NCBI GenBank assembly: GCA_030610255.1
Contig: JAUWSB010000003.1
Span: 1-33,771 of the forward strand
Reading direction: 5' to 3'
DNA length: 33,771 bases
Source of the DNA: Bacteroidota bacterium
GTDB taxonomy: Bacteria; Bacteroidota; Bacteroidia; Bacteroidales; JADFUO01
The translations under genes and the position numbers were made by a program. Below the pieces are notes generated by a model. The model saw only the letters and a list, made by a program, of their open reading frames with translations, searched no databases and was not told the DNA's origin. Positions 23,834-31,757 of this stretch are shown here, in pieces (the stretch's first letter is position 1; each line of letters begins with the position of its first letter).

Positions 23834-25540
23834 TTAGTATAGAAATAATCCTTTCATTTTCTCTTCATCAAATGCTGCTTTTTTGTCAACTATTTTGATA
23901 TATCTTGCAAGTTCGTCCATAATATCTTTTGTCGGAACATGCTCAAAATTTGCTCTGTTTAAAAATAACTCAACTGCTTTGGGCGATTGTCTGAGAATAT
24001 CATACGACATCATTGCTGCTTCTTTTTTATTGTTATTAACCCAATCAATTGCTTTTTTTAATTCACTGATAAATAAATTAGCAATATCAGGATGATTTTT
24101 CAAGAAATCATTTTTAAATATTAAACCGGCATTTGGTAATCGTGTATTTTTCTCATCTATTTGATTCCAAAGTTTTCTGTATGAAAGCGATTCGTGAGCA
24201 GAGGTTCCTGCATTATAAAGAGCAAAACTTGCTTCCGGTTCTCTTAGTAGCACAGTATCGGCTTTACCGCTGATAAAATCGTTTTTAATTTTATCCGGTC
24301 TGCCAAAAGGTTTGTCGTAATGAAAATCAAAATCATCGGGATTATATCCCAATTCTTTCATAATATATTTAGTTACAGCAGTTGGAGGTGCTTCTTTGAA
24401 TAAAGGAGTTTGTATAGTATGACCTTTGATATCTTTAAAGTTGTTAGCTTTATATCCATTTGTAAGCAAATAAAAATTATCCCAGATATCAACAGATACC
24501 ATTTTTATATCAGCACCAACGGCGTAAAGTTTTGTGGCAGCAGCAACAGCAGAAAAGGTAATATCGGCTTTCTTATTAACTATCCATGCCATGTGTTTCT
24601 CTGTTTCTTCCCAAACCTTTAATTCTTTAATGTCAATTTTACTCATCAGCTCGTCCGATTGCAACATTCTCATAATAATCGGATAAGTAATTGGTGTTGC
24701 GGATTGAATAACGAGAGGTATTTTATCTCCTGTAATTTTGATATTATTTTTTGTCGATATTTTATAGAAATAAATTCTGAAATTGTTATTTTCCTTATCC
24801 TCTTCAGTATAATCTTCAAATCCCATTTGGTTGAGCATATTAATAAGAGGCATTGGCTGAAACACTTGTATAAGCACAAAACCTTGTCCGGGTTTAATTG
24901 ATTGGGCATTTTTCATAATTAACTCAAAAGGGTCTTCCGGCATTCCTATAACATTCAATTCGGGAAAGCGGTCCAATTGTTTTTTCCAATCAATTTCAGG
25001 ATTAATTCCTAAATCGTTTTCTGAAGGTAAAATTGTAAGATGAAATTCGTTATCGTTAATTTTTTCGGAATAATATTTATCACCTTTTTCTTCAAACATG
25101 CGTTTTAATGGAAGAGGGTCGAAACTGTTTATAACTGTTAATGCCTGAGCCGGTTTTAATTGTTTTAGTTTTTCAATAATTTTAGGAAAAAAATATCCTT
25201 CTTCATCTCTCACATCATAAATAACAAATTGCTTGATTTCATCGTACCATCCGGGTTTTGTTTCTTGTTGCAAACCATTAGTTTCCTTGATACATTCCGG
25301 GAATATTTTTTCAAGATTTTCTTCTTCGCCAATTGCAGTGTTTACAGTGTGTAATAAGTCGCAAATAGATATTTTTCCGATTTTGGCAACATCATTAAAA
25401 GTAGCCCATCTTGCTACAGTATTAAAGATTAATTTGTTATTAAGCTTTTTAAATTTTGATGAATAACTTATTAATACATCTTTTAGCTCAGGATGTTTTT
25501 CCAAAGCAATTTTTATTTTTGTATCTCCTTTAATTATCAT
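23834..25540 (-). CDS. Cytoplasmic fusion: DUF1858 - DUF2249 - DUF2249 - NMT1/SsuA-like substrate-binding domain
   Basis: This 568-residue protein has no signal peptide or membrane segment. Residues 1-75 resemble DUF1858 (KIALEKHPELKDVLISYS). Two DUF2249 domains follow: about 103-172 (YDVRDEEGYFFPKIIEKLKQ, FDPLPLKRMFEEKG) and about 193-262 (LNVIGMPEDPFELIMKNA, FQPMPLINMLNQMGF). Residues 272-568 are a type 2 periplasmic-binding fold of the nitrate/sulfonate/NMT1 type: IPLVIQSATPITYPIIMRML, KKADITFSAVAAATKLYAVG, IKGHTIQTPLF, GKADTVLLREPEASFAL. It probably binds a small ligand inside the cell, perhaps as a sensor or scavenger. It lies 74 bp downstream of the small ferredoxin gene with no promoter between, so both are likely under the divergent Crp/Fnr site. 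Substrate and role are unknown. Confidence 0.82.
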   Translation of the reverse strand: MIIKGDTKIKIALEKHPELKDVLISYSSKFKKLNNKLIFNTVARWATFNDVAKIGKISICDLLHTVNTAIGEEENLEKIFPECIKETNGLQQETKPGWYDEIKQFVIYDVRDEEGYFFPKIIEKLKQLKPAQALTVINSFDPLPLKRMFEEKGDKYYSEKINDNEFHLTILPSENDLGINPEIDWKKQLDRFPELNVIGMPEDPFELIMKNAQSIKPGQGFVLIQVFQPMPLINMLNQMGFEDYTEEDKENNNFRIYFYKISTKNNIKITGDKIPLVIQSATPITYPIIMRMLQSDELMSKIDIKELKVWEETEKHMAWIVNKKADITFSAVAAATKLYAVGADIKMVSVDIWDNFYLLTNGYKANNFKDIKGHTIQTPLFKEAPPTAVTKYIMKELGYNPDDFDFHYDKPFGRPDKIKNDFISGKADTVLLREPEASFALYNAGTSAHESLSYRKLWNQIDEKNTRLPNAGLIFKNDFLKNHPDIANLFISELKKAIDWVNNNKKEAAMMSYDILRQSPKAVELFLNRANFEHVPTKDIMDELARYIKIVDKKAAFDEEKMKGLFLY

Positions 25541-25574
25541 TACTTTTTTTATTTAAATTTTAACTATTATAGTT

Positions 25575-25614
25575 CTGTCTTCCGTCTTCCGTTTGCCGAT
25601 TGCCAACTGCCGAC
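25575..25614. repeat. Short copy of the GACTGCCGACT-type repeat
   Basis: GTCTTCCGTCTTCCGTTTGC followed by CGATTGCCAACTGCCGACTT belongs to the same degenerate word family as the blocks near 5700 and 8570. It fills most of the spacer between the ferredoxin and the fusion gene. Confidence 0.6.
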
Positions 25615-25803
25615 TTATTCGTGAGATATTGCCTCAACCGGGCAGGATTCTTCACCTTCAAGGGCGCTTTCTTCAAGTTCTGCCGGTATAATGTCCTTAA
25701 TAACATGAGCTTTATCATCGTCTCTCATTTCAAATACTTCAGGGCAAACGCCTTCACATGCCCCGCAACCTATACATAATTCCTGATCTACTATAAATTT
25801 CAT
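25615..25803 (-). CDS. Small [4Fe-4S] ferredoxin
   Basis: This 62-residue acidic protein has the single-cluster ferredoxin pattern CIGCGACEGVCPEVFEM (Cys10, 13, 16) and ESCPVEAI (Cys54 as fourth ligand). Cys20 is the additional cysteine usual in this type, where it may be unliganded or in a disulfide. The size is typical of Desulfovibrio/Clostridium-like monocluster ferredoxins. It is first in a probable two-gene operon with the DUF2249-binding-protein fusion and divergent from the Crp/Fnr regulator. The shared intergenic region carries one perfect operator. It probably supplies electrons to redox chemistry of the locus; the partner is not proven. Confidence 0.92.
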   Translation of the reverse strand: MKFIVDQELCIGCGACEGVCPEVFEMRDDDKAHVIKDIIPAELEESALEGEESCPVEAISHE

Positions 25804-25839
25804 GATTATTCAATTTTAATTTAATACTAATTTTTTATG

Positions 25840-25847
25840 CAAAATTA
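25840..25847 (-). promoter_or_regulatory. Predicted -7 element TAATTTTG for the ferredoxin-fusion operon
   Basis: On the minus strand TAATTTTG fits TAnnTTTG and ends 36 bases before the ferredoxin ATG. The operator centre is 36.5 bp from its G (25840), the same as at the hcp-operon promoter. Confidence 0.6.
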
Positions 25848-25868
25848 TTATGATGTCACCATTAAAAA

Positions 25869-25884
25869 TGTAACATAAGTTACA
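25869..25884. promoter_or_regulatory. Crp/Fnr-type (HcpR-like) operator TGTAACATAAGTTACA
   Basis: A perfect TGTAAC-N4-GTTACA palindrome in the divergent region between the ferredoxin and the regulator. For the ferredoxin promoter it sits at about -42 (activation). For the regulator's own promoter its centre is 32.5 bp from the -7 G, which overlaps the -33 region and suggests autorepression. Confidence 0.8.
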
Positions 25885-25901
25885 AATAAGCAATTATTTT
25901 G

Positions 25902-25909
25902 TAGTTTTG
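25902..25909 (+). promoter_or_regulatory. Predicted -7 element TAGTTTTG for the regulator gene
   Basis: TAGTTTTG fits TAnnTTTG and lies 22 bases before the ATG at 25932. The operator at 25869-25884 is just upstream. Confidence 0.55.
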
Positions 25910-25931
25910 AAGAAAATTAATATTTAATAAT

Positions 25932-26603
25932 ATGTATTCAAAAATCTCAGAAACACCAATCTTTAAAGGAATAAATCCGGGCGAAGTTGTACATATTTTA
26001 AATTTAGTACATCATCAAATAAAGACTTATGATCCTGAAACAATTATTGCATACAGCGGTGATGAATGTATAAATTTATATATTTTAATAGAAGGGAGCG
26101 TAAGGGGCGAAGTTGTTGATCTTAAAGGGAAGGTCATAAAAATTGAAGATATTAATGCCCCTGATACTTTTGCAGAAGCATTTTTGTTTGCTGATGAAAA
26201 TAACTTGCTTGTAAACATTGTAACAAACATAAAAACTAAAATTTTAATTATATATAAAGATGATTTATTACAATTATTCAAATCGAATAAAAAAATATTA
26301 GAAAATTATTTGAATATTACTTCAAACAGATTTGTCCTTGTAACAAAGAAATTAAAATTTTTATCTTTAAAAACCATTAAAGGAAAACTGGCAAACTACA
26401 TTTTAGGTTTAGAAAGAAAAAATAAAGGAAAACAGCACTTTTTAATTGACAAAACCCAGGAACAACTGGCAGAATATTTTGGAGTTACCCGTCCGTCATT
26501 GGCAAGGGCTCTTGGCGAAATGAAAGATGAAGGTTTGATAGAAATTAAAAGGAAAGAAATTAAAATCCTTGATAGAAATAATTTGGTTCGAATGTTAAAA
26601 TAA
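25932..26603 (+). CDS. Crp/Fnr-family transcriptional regulator, HcpR-like
   Basis: This 223-residue protein has an N-terminal cyclic-nucleotide-binding-type beta barrel (about 5-125; LYILIEGSVRGEVVDLKGK, DTFAEAFLF), a dimer helix (about 115-140) and a C-terminal winged helix (about 150-215). The HTH TQEQLAEYFGVTRPSLARAL spans 175-194. It has one cysteine only (Cys46) and no Fnr-type N-terminal cysteine cluster, so it does not sense through an Fnr Fe-S cluster; heme or direct NO sensing, as reported for HcpR proteins, is possible. It is divergent from the ferredoxin-fusion operon, and the same perfect palindrome precedes both that operon and the hcp operon. Assignment as the local hcp activator is inference from site placement. 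Confidence 0.88.
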   Translation: MYSKISETPIFKGINPGEVVHILNLVHHQIKTYDPETIIAYSGDECINLYILIEGSVRGEVVDLKGKVIKIEDINAPDTFAEAFLFADENNLLVNIVTNIKTKILIIYKDDLLQLFKSNKKILENYLNITSNRFVLVTKKLKFLSLKTIKGKLANYILGLERKNKGKQHFLIDKTQEQLAEYFGVTRPSLARALGEMKDEGLIEIKRKEIKILDRNNLVRMLK

Positions 26604-26639
26604 TTTTTATTTTATTTTCAAGTCTTTAATCTTATTTTA

Positions 26640-27416
26640 TTATCCTGCGCCATCAAGCCATACTTTAATTGGAAATACTTTATCCCTGCTTACTATGATT
26701 TCCTTATCAAAATCCCAGTTTAAAATGATTCTTAACCGGCTGTTTGAATAAACTATTACATCTTTGATGGCATTAATATTAATAATAAACGACCTGTTAG
26801 GTCTGAAAAACATTACCGGGTCTAAGCATGATTCCAGTTCTTCCAGCCTGAAATCAACAATATATTTATTTTGCTTGTTTGTTAGCAGGTAAACTGTTCT
26901 TCCTTCTGCATAAAAAAGGGAAATGTTTTCTGTTTTAACTGATTTGATATGGTCACCGACCTTTATCATGAATCGGGTCTTATAGGACTTGTTAAGTTGA
27001 AGCAAAGCTTTGCCAAGTTCCTCGTATTCCAATCGCTGCCTGTTAAAAGGAAGGTTTTCCCTGAGGCTTTTGATTTTTTCCATGCTACGGTAAAAATCAT
27101 CATAAGATAGTGGCTTTAACAGGTAATCAATACTATTAACTTTAAAAGCCCGGATAGCATATTCGTTATAGGCTGTGATAAAAATTACAGGTGTATTAAT
27201 ATCGATTTTGTCAAAAACCTCGAAACTAAGCCCATCCGTTAGCTGGATGTCCATAAACATCAGATCTGGATGATTCTCGGGAATATTAAGGAATTCAACT
27301 GTTTTTTCAATAGTACCGAACTTGCCTGAAATCTCAATCTCCGGATCATAATTTTTTATCATCTGTTCAAGCTTGTCAGCAGCCGGTTTTTCATCTTCAA
27401 CAATAATAACTTTCAT
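26640..27416 (-). CDS. LytTR-family response regulator
   Basis: This 258-residue protein has a receiver domain (1-120) with acidic pocket Glu7/Asp8, phosphoacceptor Asp56 (LMFMDIQLTDG), Thr81 (FITAYNEYAI) and Lys101 (DYLLKPL). A linker leads to the LytTR DNA-binding domain at about 148-255 (RFMIKVGDHIKSVKTENISL, FFRPNRSFIININAI). The gene lies downstream of two LytS-type sensor genes on the same strand, 105 bp from the nearest. That spacer contains a copy of the GTCCGTATGG dispersed repeat. It should be phosphorylated by the neighbouring intact kinase and bind direct-repeat promoter sites. Its 3' end converges on the Crp/Fnr regulator. Confidence 0.93.
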   Translation of the reverse strand: MKVIIVEDEKPAADKLEQMIKNYDPEIEISGKFGTIEKTVEFLNIPENHPDLMFMDIQLTDGLSFEVFDKIDINTPVIFITAYNEYAIRAFKVNSIDYLLKPLSYDDFYRSMEKIKSLRENLPFNRQRLEYEELGKALLQLNKSYKTRFMIKVGDHIKSVKTENISLFYAEGRTVYLLTNKQNKYIVDFRLEELESCLDPVMFFRPNRSFIININAIKDVIVYSNSRLRIILNWDFDKEIIVSRDKVFPIKVWLDGAG

Positions 27417-27521
27417 GTTTTAATGGATTAGAGTTTTCAAACTAATAACTGTTTTTTTATCTTTACTTCTCAACCTCACGACCGAAGGAAGTCCGTATGG
27501 AGCCTTTACCTTAAAATTCAA

Positions 27522-28568
27522 CTAATTTTCTTCTTCTATCTCCAACAGAGGTATTTCAAAAAACCGTAATTGTCCTTCTTCCCGAATAATGAATCCGCTA
27601 TGCGAATAATATTCATAAGCCTTTCTGATAAAATCTATACGGTTATTCTTAGTGCTAAAGTCCATAAGATGCTTTTTTAATTTGTAACTTATATTAACTG
27701 AATTTTTGTTATTTTTAATCATTATTTCAAGTGGCAAATTTTTTGTAATGATGTTTTCCGTTGCAGCTTTTTCAAAAATTGCAAGAAAAACTCCCGGCAC
27801 TATGCCCAAATTTAAAATATCGTTATCAATTTGAATATTGCATTTTATTTTTCCGTGAAAACGGATATTTAAAACATTCAACAAGTATTTAACCGACTCA
27901 AGTTCTTCCTTTAGAGTTACTAAATCATTATGTTTATTATCAAGGGTATAACGGTATATTTTTGATAAATCATTGATCAAGTCATCGGCTGACTTTTTAT
28001 CCCTGTATAATTCTGAAATTATCGTTTCAAGACTTTGAAAAAGTAATTCAGGATTTATCTGATTTTTATATGCCTGTAACTCAATTTCAAGATTCTCTCT
28101 TAGCTTTTGTTCTTTCAAAACCCTGTCTTCATTTTTCAGATTCAGTAAAATTATGCTGAAGAAAAAAAGGTTATAGAAAAAAACGGTTAACAGATATAAA
28201 ATGTTAAAAGTAATTAATTCAGTCCTGATAGTGCTGAATCCTTCAATAAAAATGAAATAAAAAAATAATATTAATGAGACAAGAATAACAGATAAAAGGG
28301 AAGTTAAAGTTATTTGGAGAAGAATCCTGATTTTTAAATTTCGTGTAACGGGATATATTTTATTTAATAATACAATGCATAACCGTAGACTTTCTGATAA
28401 AAAAAATGTTAAAACAATAACAAACAATACCTCGCTGCTGAAGAAATTCTTTATGATCATATTAACCGAATCAAAGAACATCAGGATGAGCAAATATATT
28501 AATATCCCATAGAGTATAGGAGTCACAAGCCTAAAAACCACATTGTTATAAAAAAGTTGTCTGTTCAA
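27522..28568 (-). CDS. LytS/YehU-type histidine kinase homologue, probable pseudokinase
   Basis: This 348-residue protein has four hydrophobic membrane segments in the first 145 residues and a coiled-coil-like linker. It then has a His_kinase domain in which the phosphoacceptor motif reads INPELLFQSL: Glu174 stands where His is required. The ATP-binding N-box reads FLAIFEKAATENII with Lys267 where the family has Asn, and the G-box is unrecognisable (NNRIDFIRKAYEYY). It should therefore neither autophosphorylate nor bind ATP normally. The first 23 bases overlap the end of the intact kinase gene, implying translational coupling and probably a heterodimer in which it is the sensing or scaffolding half. 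The reading frame is intact, so it is not a decayed pseudogene. Confidence 0.85.
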   Translation of the reverse strand: MNRQLFYNNVVFRLVTPILYGILIYLLILMFFDSVNMIIKNFFSSEVLFVIVLTFFLSESLRLCIVLLNKIYPVTRNLKIRILLQITLTSLLSVILVSLILFFYFIFIEGFSTIRTELITFNILYLLTVFFYNLFFFSIILLNLKNEDRVLKEQKLRENLEIELQAYKNQINPELLFQSLETIISELYRDKKSADDLINDLSKIYRYTLDNKHNDLVTLKEELESVKYLLNVLNIRFHGKIKCNIQIDNDILNLGIVPGVFLAIFEKAATENIITKNLPLEIMIKNNKNSVNISYKLKKHLMDFSTKNNRIDFIRKAYEYYSHSGFIIREEGQLRFFEIPLLEIEEEN

Positions 28569-29643
28569 TTTTTTCAGTTATTAATGGTAATTTAACGGTA
28601 AAATATTTATTAGCAGATACAAGGATTTCTTTGTCAGTAAAAAAATTATACCTCTTTTTTATATTTTCCAGCCCGATTTTATGAGATGTATTTTTTTTAG
28701 GTCTGTCAACAAGTTTTTGTCCGATTTTTATAAGCTCGGATTTTGGAATATAGTTATTTCTAACCACCAAATATTTTTGGTTCTCGGAAAATATTTCAAT
28801 CAGCATTGGATTATCTTCGGAAATAGCATTGTGCTTCAAAGCATTTTCAACAAGCATTTGCAGGACAAGTGGAGGTATGAATAATTTTTTCTCATAAGGA
28901 GAAATATTAATTTTCAAATCAATATATTCTTCATACTTTATCTTCTGCAATGAATAATAAGTAAAAACAGCATCGAGTTCATCATATAAAAAAACCAGCT
29001 TTTGTTCGTTGGTTTTTAGAATATATTGATACATAATTGCAAGATTTCTGATAAATAATTCAGCAGAGTTAATATCACTGTATATTAATGATGATATGTT
29101 ATTCAATGAATTGAAGAGGTAATGGGGGCTCAACTGGCTCTTCAGGGCATCAAACTGTAGTCGTATTTGTTCTCGTTCGATTTTTATTGATTCAATTCTG
29201 ACAACCGAATACTGATTAAAAGAAAATATGGAAAAATTTATGACCGTGTAAATATAAACAACGGCAAGGGAAATGATTAAAAACTTAATGATAGCATCAC
29301 GGTAAACAAACCAGAAACTACCTCCATCATCCAAAGGTATAGCATGTTTAAAGAAAACCAAACTCAGGATAAAACCCATTACAATAATAATTATCAGACT
29401 GATGCCTGCTTCGGCAAGAAAACGAATAGTTAGACGCTTGTTCCATGATAAATACCTGTTTAACCGGTGGCTAACTAAAAAGATTAATATTCCGGTGATG
29501 TTTGCTGCAACTATGGTAAACAGTAAGCCTGTCCGGTTTTCTGCTGTGTTCGGAACTGTGCCGGCTTCGCTGTAAATAAGATAAACAAATACAGCAACAG
29601 CAAGTATTGTAGATATTATTAAGTTTCTCCAAATCCAGGACAT
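28546..29643 (-). CDS. LytS/YehU-type sensor histidine kinase
   Basis: This 365-residue protein has four predicted membrane helices in the first 145 residues (about 8-25, 39-57, 76-98, 117-143), a short coiled coil and a His_kinase domain. The phosphoacceptor is His174 in LKSQLSPHYLFNSLNNI. The N-box is VLQMLVENALKHNAI with Asn267, and the G-box is HKIGLENIKKRY. All key residues are present, so it should be active. It overlaps by 23 bp the downstream pseudokinase gene, followed by the LytTR regulator. There is no extracytoplasmic domain of size, so the signal is probably membrane-borne or sensed by the helices. Confidence 0.92.
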   Translation of the reverse strand: MSWIWRNLIISTILAVAVFVYLIYSEAGTVPNTAENRTGLLFTIVAANITGILIFLVSHRLNRYLSWNKRLTIRFLAEAGISLIIIIVMGFILSLVFFKHAIPLDDGGSFWFVYRDAIIKFLIISLAVVYIYTVINFSIFSFNQYSVVRIESIKIEREQIRLQFDALKSQLSPHYLFNSLNNISSLIYSDINSAELFIRNLAIMYQYILKTNEQKLVFLYDELDAVFTYYSLQKIKYEEYIDLKINISPYEKKLFIPPLVLQMLVENALKHNAISEDNPMLIEIFSENQKYLVVRNNYIPKSELIKIGQKLVDRPKKNTSHKIGLENIKKRYNFFTDKEILVSANKYFTVKLPLITEKIEQTTFL

Positions 29644-29906
29644 AAAACTTTATTGTGTATGTATCTATGTTATTTTAAAATCAAGTTATTAAATTAATGT
29701 CACCTGTGGTGGAAATTAACAGACAGTTTCATGTTGCAGGTTTCATGTTGCAAGTTAAAAAAAATTATTGACAAACAAACAATTGACGATTAAAAAACAC
29801 TTTGCAAATCGAATGCCTGTCCGAAGCAGGCGGGTTCATAAATCATCAATGCTAAATCAATTTTAACTATATATAAGTATCAATCAGAGATTAAAATTAA
29901 TCAATA

Positions 29907-31601
29907 TTAATCAATTGCTTCAATAACTCTTCTGTAATCAGTGTTGGATGTCAGGCTTCCGGCTGTTGTTTTATAGAGTTTACGGATTTCAGGGTCTTTG
30001 ATAAATTTCGTATGACTAAGTTTTATCATAACAGAAGATTTTTCTGTATTTGATGACATTTTTTTAATGCTTTCAAGTATTTTATAACATATAAATTTAT
30101 TCAGATGCTCGTTAGTTATCACTTCTCTTAAAACACGTCCATGCTCAGTATTGCTTGAAAAACTGTTAGCAGCATTGAAAAATGCATCAATAACGGATTC
30201 ATTATCATAAGGCATAAACTCGCTTGCTGAGATCATTACAGATGCCATTTCAGTATTGGATGAAAGCCTTCCTGTTTCGTTTAATAATTGAATCCATGAT
30301 TTATCATTAAGATCATACGTTTTAATTGTGTATCGCAAAACGCTTCCGGCTTCTGTATTACTCGTCATACTTCTGATAGCAATGAAATAAGCTTCATTTA
30401 CATCTTGGTTTTTAAGGTTAATGGAAACAATCGTTCTTAAAATGCTGCCTATTTCTGTATTAGAAGTCAGTTTTTTTACACTTCTTAATAAATTCACATA
30501 ATTCTCATCAGTCAAATCGCCTTTCTTTATCAGGTGGCGGAGTGTACTGCCTGCTTCTGTATTGCTTGTCATCCCATCAATGGCATTGAAGTAAGCCACA
30601 TTAACCGGGGAATTATTTATATCAAGCTTGTCAAGCGACCTCATAACAGAACCCATCTCGGTATTTGAACTAAATTTCTTTACACTCATAAGCAATCTAG
30701 CATAAGCCTGGTTGTTTAATTTCTGGGTCTTTTCCAGATTTCTTAGTACACTTCCGCGTTCCGTATTGCTCGTCATTTTATCTACACAGGCAAAATAAGC
30801 TTCTGTTACCTTTGGATCTTCAAAATCGATTTTTGTTGAAATATTTTTTAAAATTGAGCCTCTTTCCGTATTTGAAGATAATTTTGAAATGCTTTGAAAA
30901 TAGACTACTGCAGTTGTGTTGTTTTTCATGAATAGATCAGAGTATTTACGGAACAACCTGCCACGTTCTGTATTAGAGCTAATCTCACTTGCAATTGTTG
31001 AGCAAGCAGAAACTAATTCATTATCATTTAAACTAATATTTTCCAGTAATGCTTCAAAATATTTTGCCATCACTGAATTAGAAGGTATCTCGTGAATTTC
31101 CTCAATAAAACCATCAATACCTTTTTGCCTGTAAATCCGTTTTGTCCTGCCTACTGCGTCAATACCAGTGATATGGATAACCTCAAGTAATACATCAGCA
31201 AGCCATTTCCTGCCATCCGGCTCAAAGGGAATTTCCTTTCTGCCTTCATAATATTCGTAGCTCAGTTCCCCATTCGAATTACTTTCAATAATAATAGTCC
31301 TTTTATTTCCGAATGTTCTTTTGCTGATTTTGATATACCCGCCCGGTGAAATACTCTTGATACCAGTGTCGTCATCATTTACACTAATATCGCCTTTAAC
31401 CTGGATATCAAAAGAGGAGAAAACATTGGAATATCTATATTGCTTTTTACCATCCTGATATTTTTGAAAATAAATTTCATATGAGGAATTGCTGCTATCT
31501 GAATTTTGTCGGTCTGCAAAAACATTTGTAATCAATAAAGTGTTTATCAGAATTAAACACGAAAATATTGAAGCTGTGGATTTAAATTTCATTGCTTTCA
31601 T
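29907..31601 (-). CDS. Exported SNTE-repeat (HEAT-like) solenoid protein
   Basis: This 564-residue protein has a signal peptide ending near VFAD. Residues about 55-165 form a beta-rich domain (DISVNDDDTGIKSISPGGYI, IIIESNSNGELSYEYYEGRK, WLADVLLEVIHITGIDA). It recalls the region before the SDYEK-type repeats in some M56/BlaR1-like and DUF4097-like proteins, from memory. Residues about 195-564 hold eleven repeats centred on S-N-T-(E/D); the Asn lies at 210, 244, 279, 313, 347, 381, 415, 449, 484, 518 and 553. Each repeat looks like a helical hairpin. It lies 263 bp upstream of the LytS-type kinase gene on the same strand. No catalytic residues are evident; a binding scaffold in the periplasm is likely. 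An ATG at 31592 is an alternative start. Confidence 0.8.
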   Translation of the reverse strand: MKAMKFKSTASIFSCLILINTLLITNVFADRQNSDSSNSSYEIYFQKYQDGKKQYRYSNVFSSFDIQVKGDISVNDDDTGIKSISPGGYIKISKRTFGNKRTIIIESNSNGELSYEYYEGRKEIPFEPDGRKWLADVLLEVIHITGIDAVGRTKRIYRQKGIDGFIEEIHEIPSNSVMAKYFEALLENISLNDNELVSACSTIASEISSNTERGRLFRKYSDLFMKNNTTAVVYFQSISKLSSNTERGSILKNISTKIDFEDPKVTEAYFACVDKMTSNTERGSVLRNLEKTQKLNNQAYARLLMSVKKFSSNTEMGSVMRSLDKLDINNSPVNVAYFNAIDGMTSNTEAGSTLRHLIKKGDLTDENYVNLLRSVKKLTSNTEIGSILRTIVSINLKNQDVNEAYFIAIRSMTSNTEAGSVLRYTIKTYDLNDKSWIQLLNETGRLSSNTEMASVMISASEFMPYDNESVIDAFFNAANSFSSNTEHGRVLREVITNEHLNKFICYKILESIKKMSSNTEKSSVMIKLSHTKFIKDPEIRKLYKTTAGSLTSNTDYRRVIEAID

Positions 31602-31745
31602 TTTAAAAATATTTTATATTAAACATTTATTTGATTGGTACAAAATTGTAATAAATTAAAGGGATAAAAAAACGATTTGTTTTGAACCGTTGAAAAAATG
31701 TAGTGAATTGCAGGATAGATGTAGTGAGCTTGGCTGAAATTTATT

Positions 31746-31753
31746 TATCTTTG
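31746..31753 (+). promoter_or_regulatory. Predicted -7 element TATCTTTG of a leaderless promoter
   Basis: TATCTTTG fits TAnnTTTG, and its G lies 4 bases before the ATG at 31758. This is the same spacing as at the Omp85-like gene. The transcript would start at or beside the start codon. Confidence 0.5.
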
Positions 31754-31757
31754 TATT

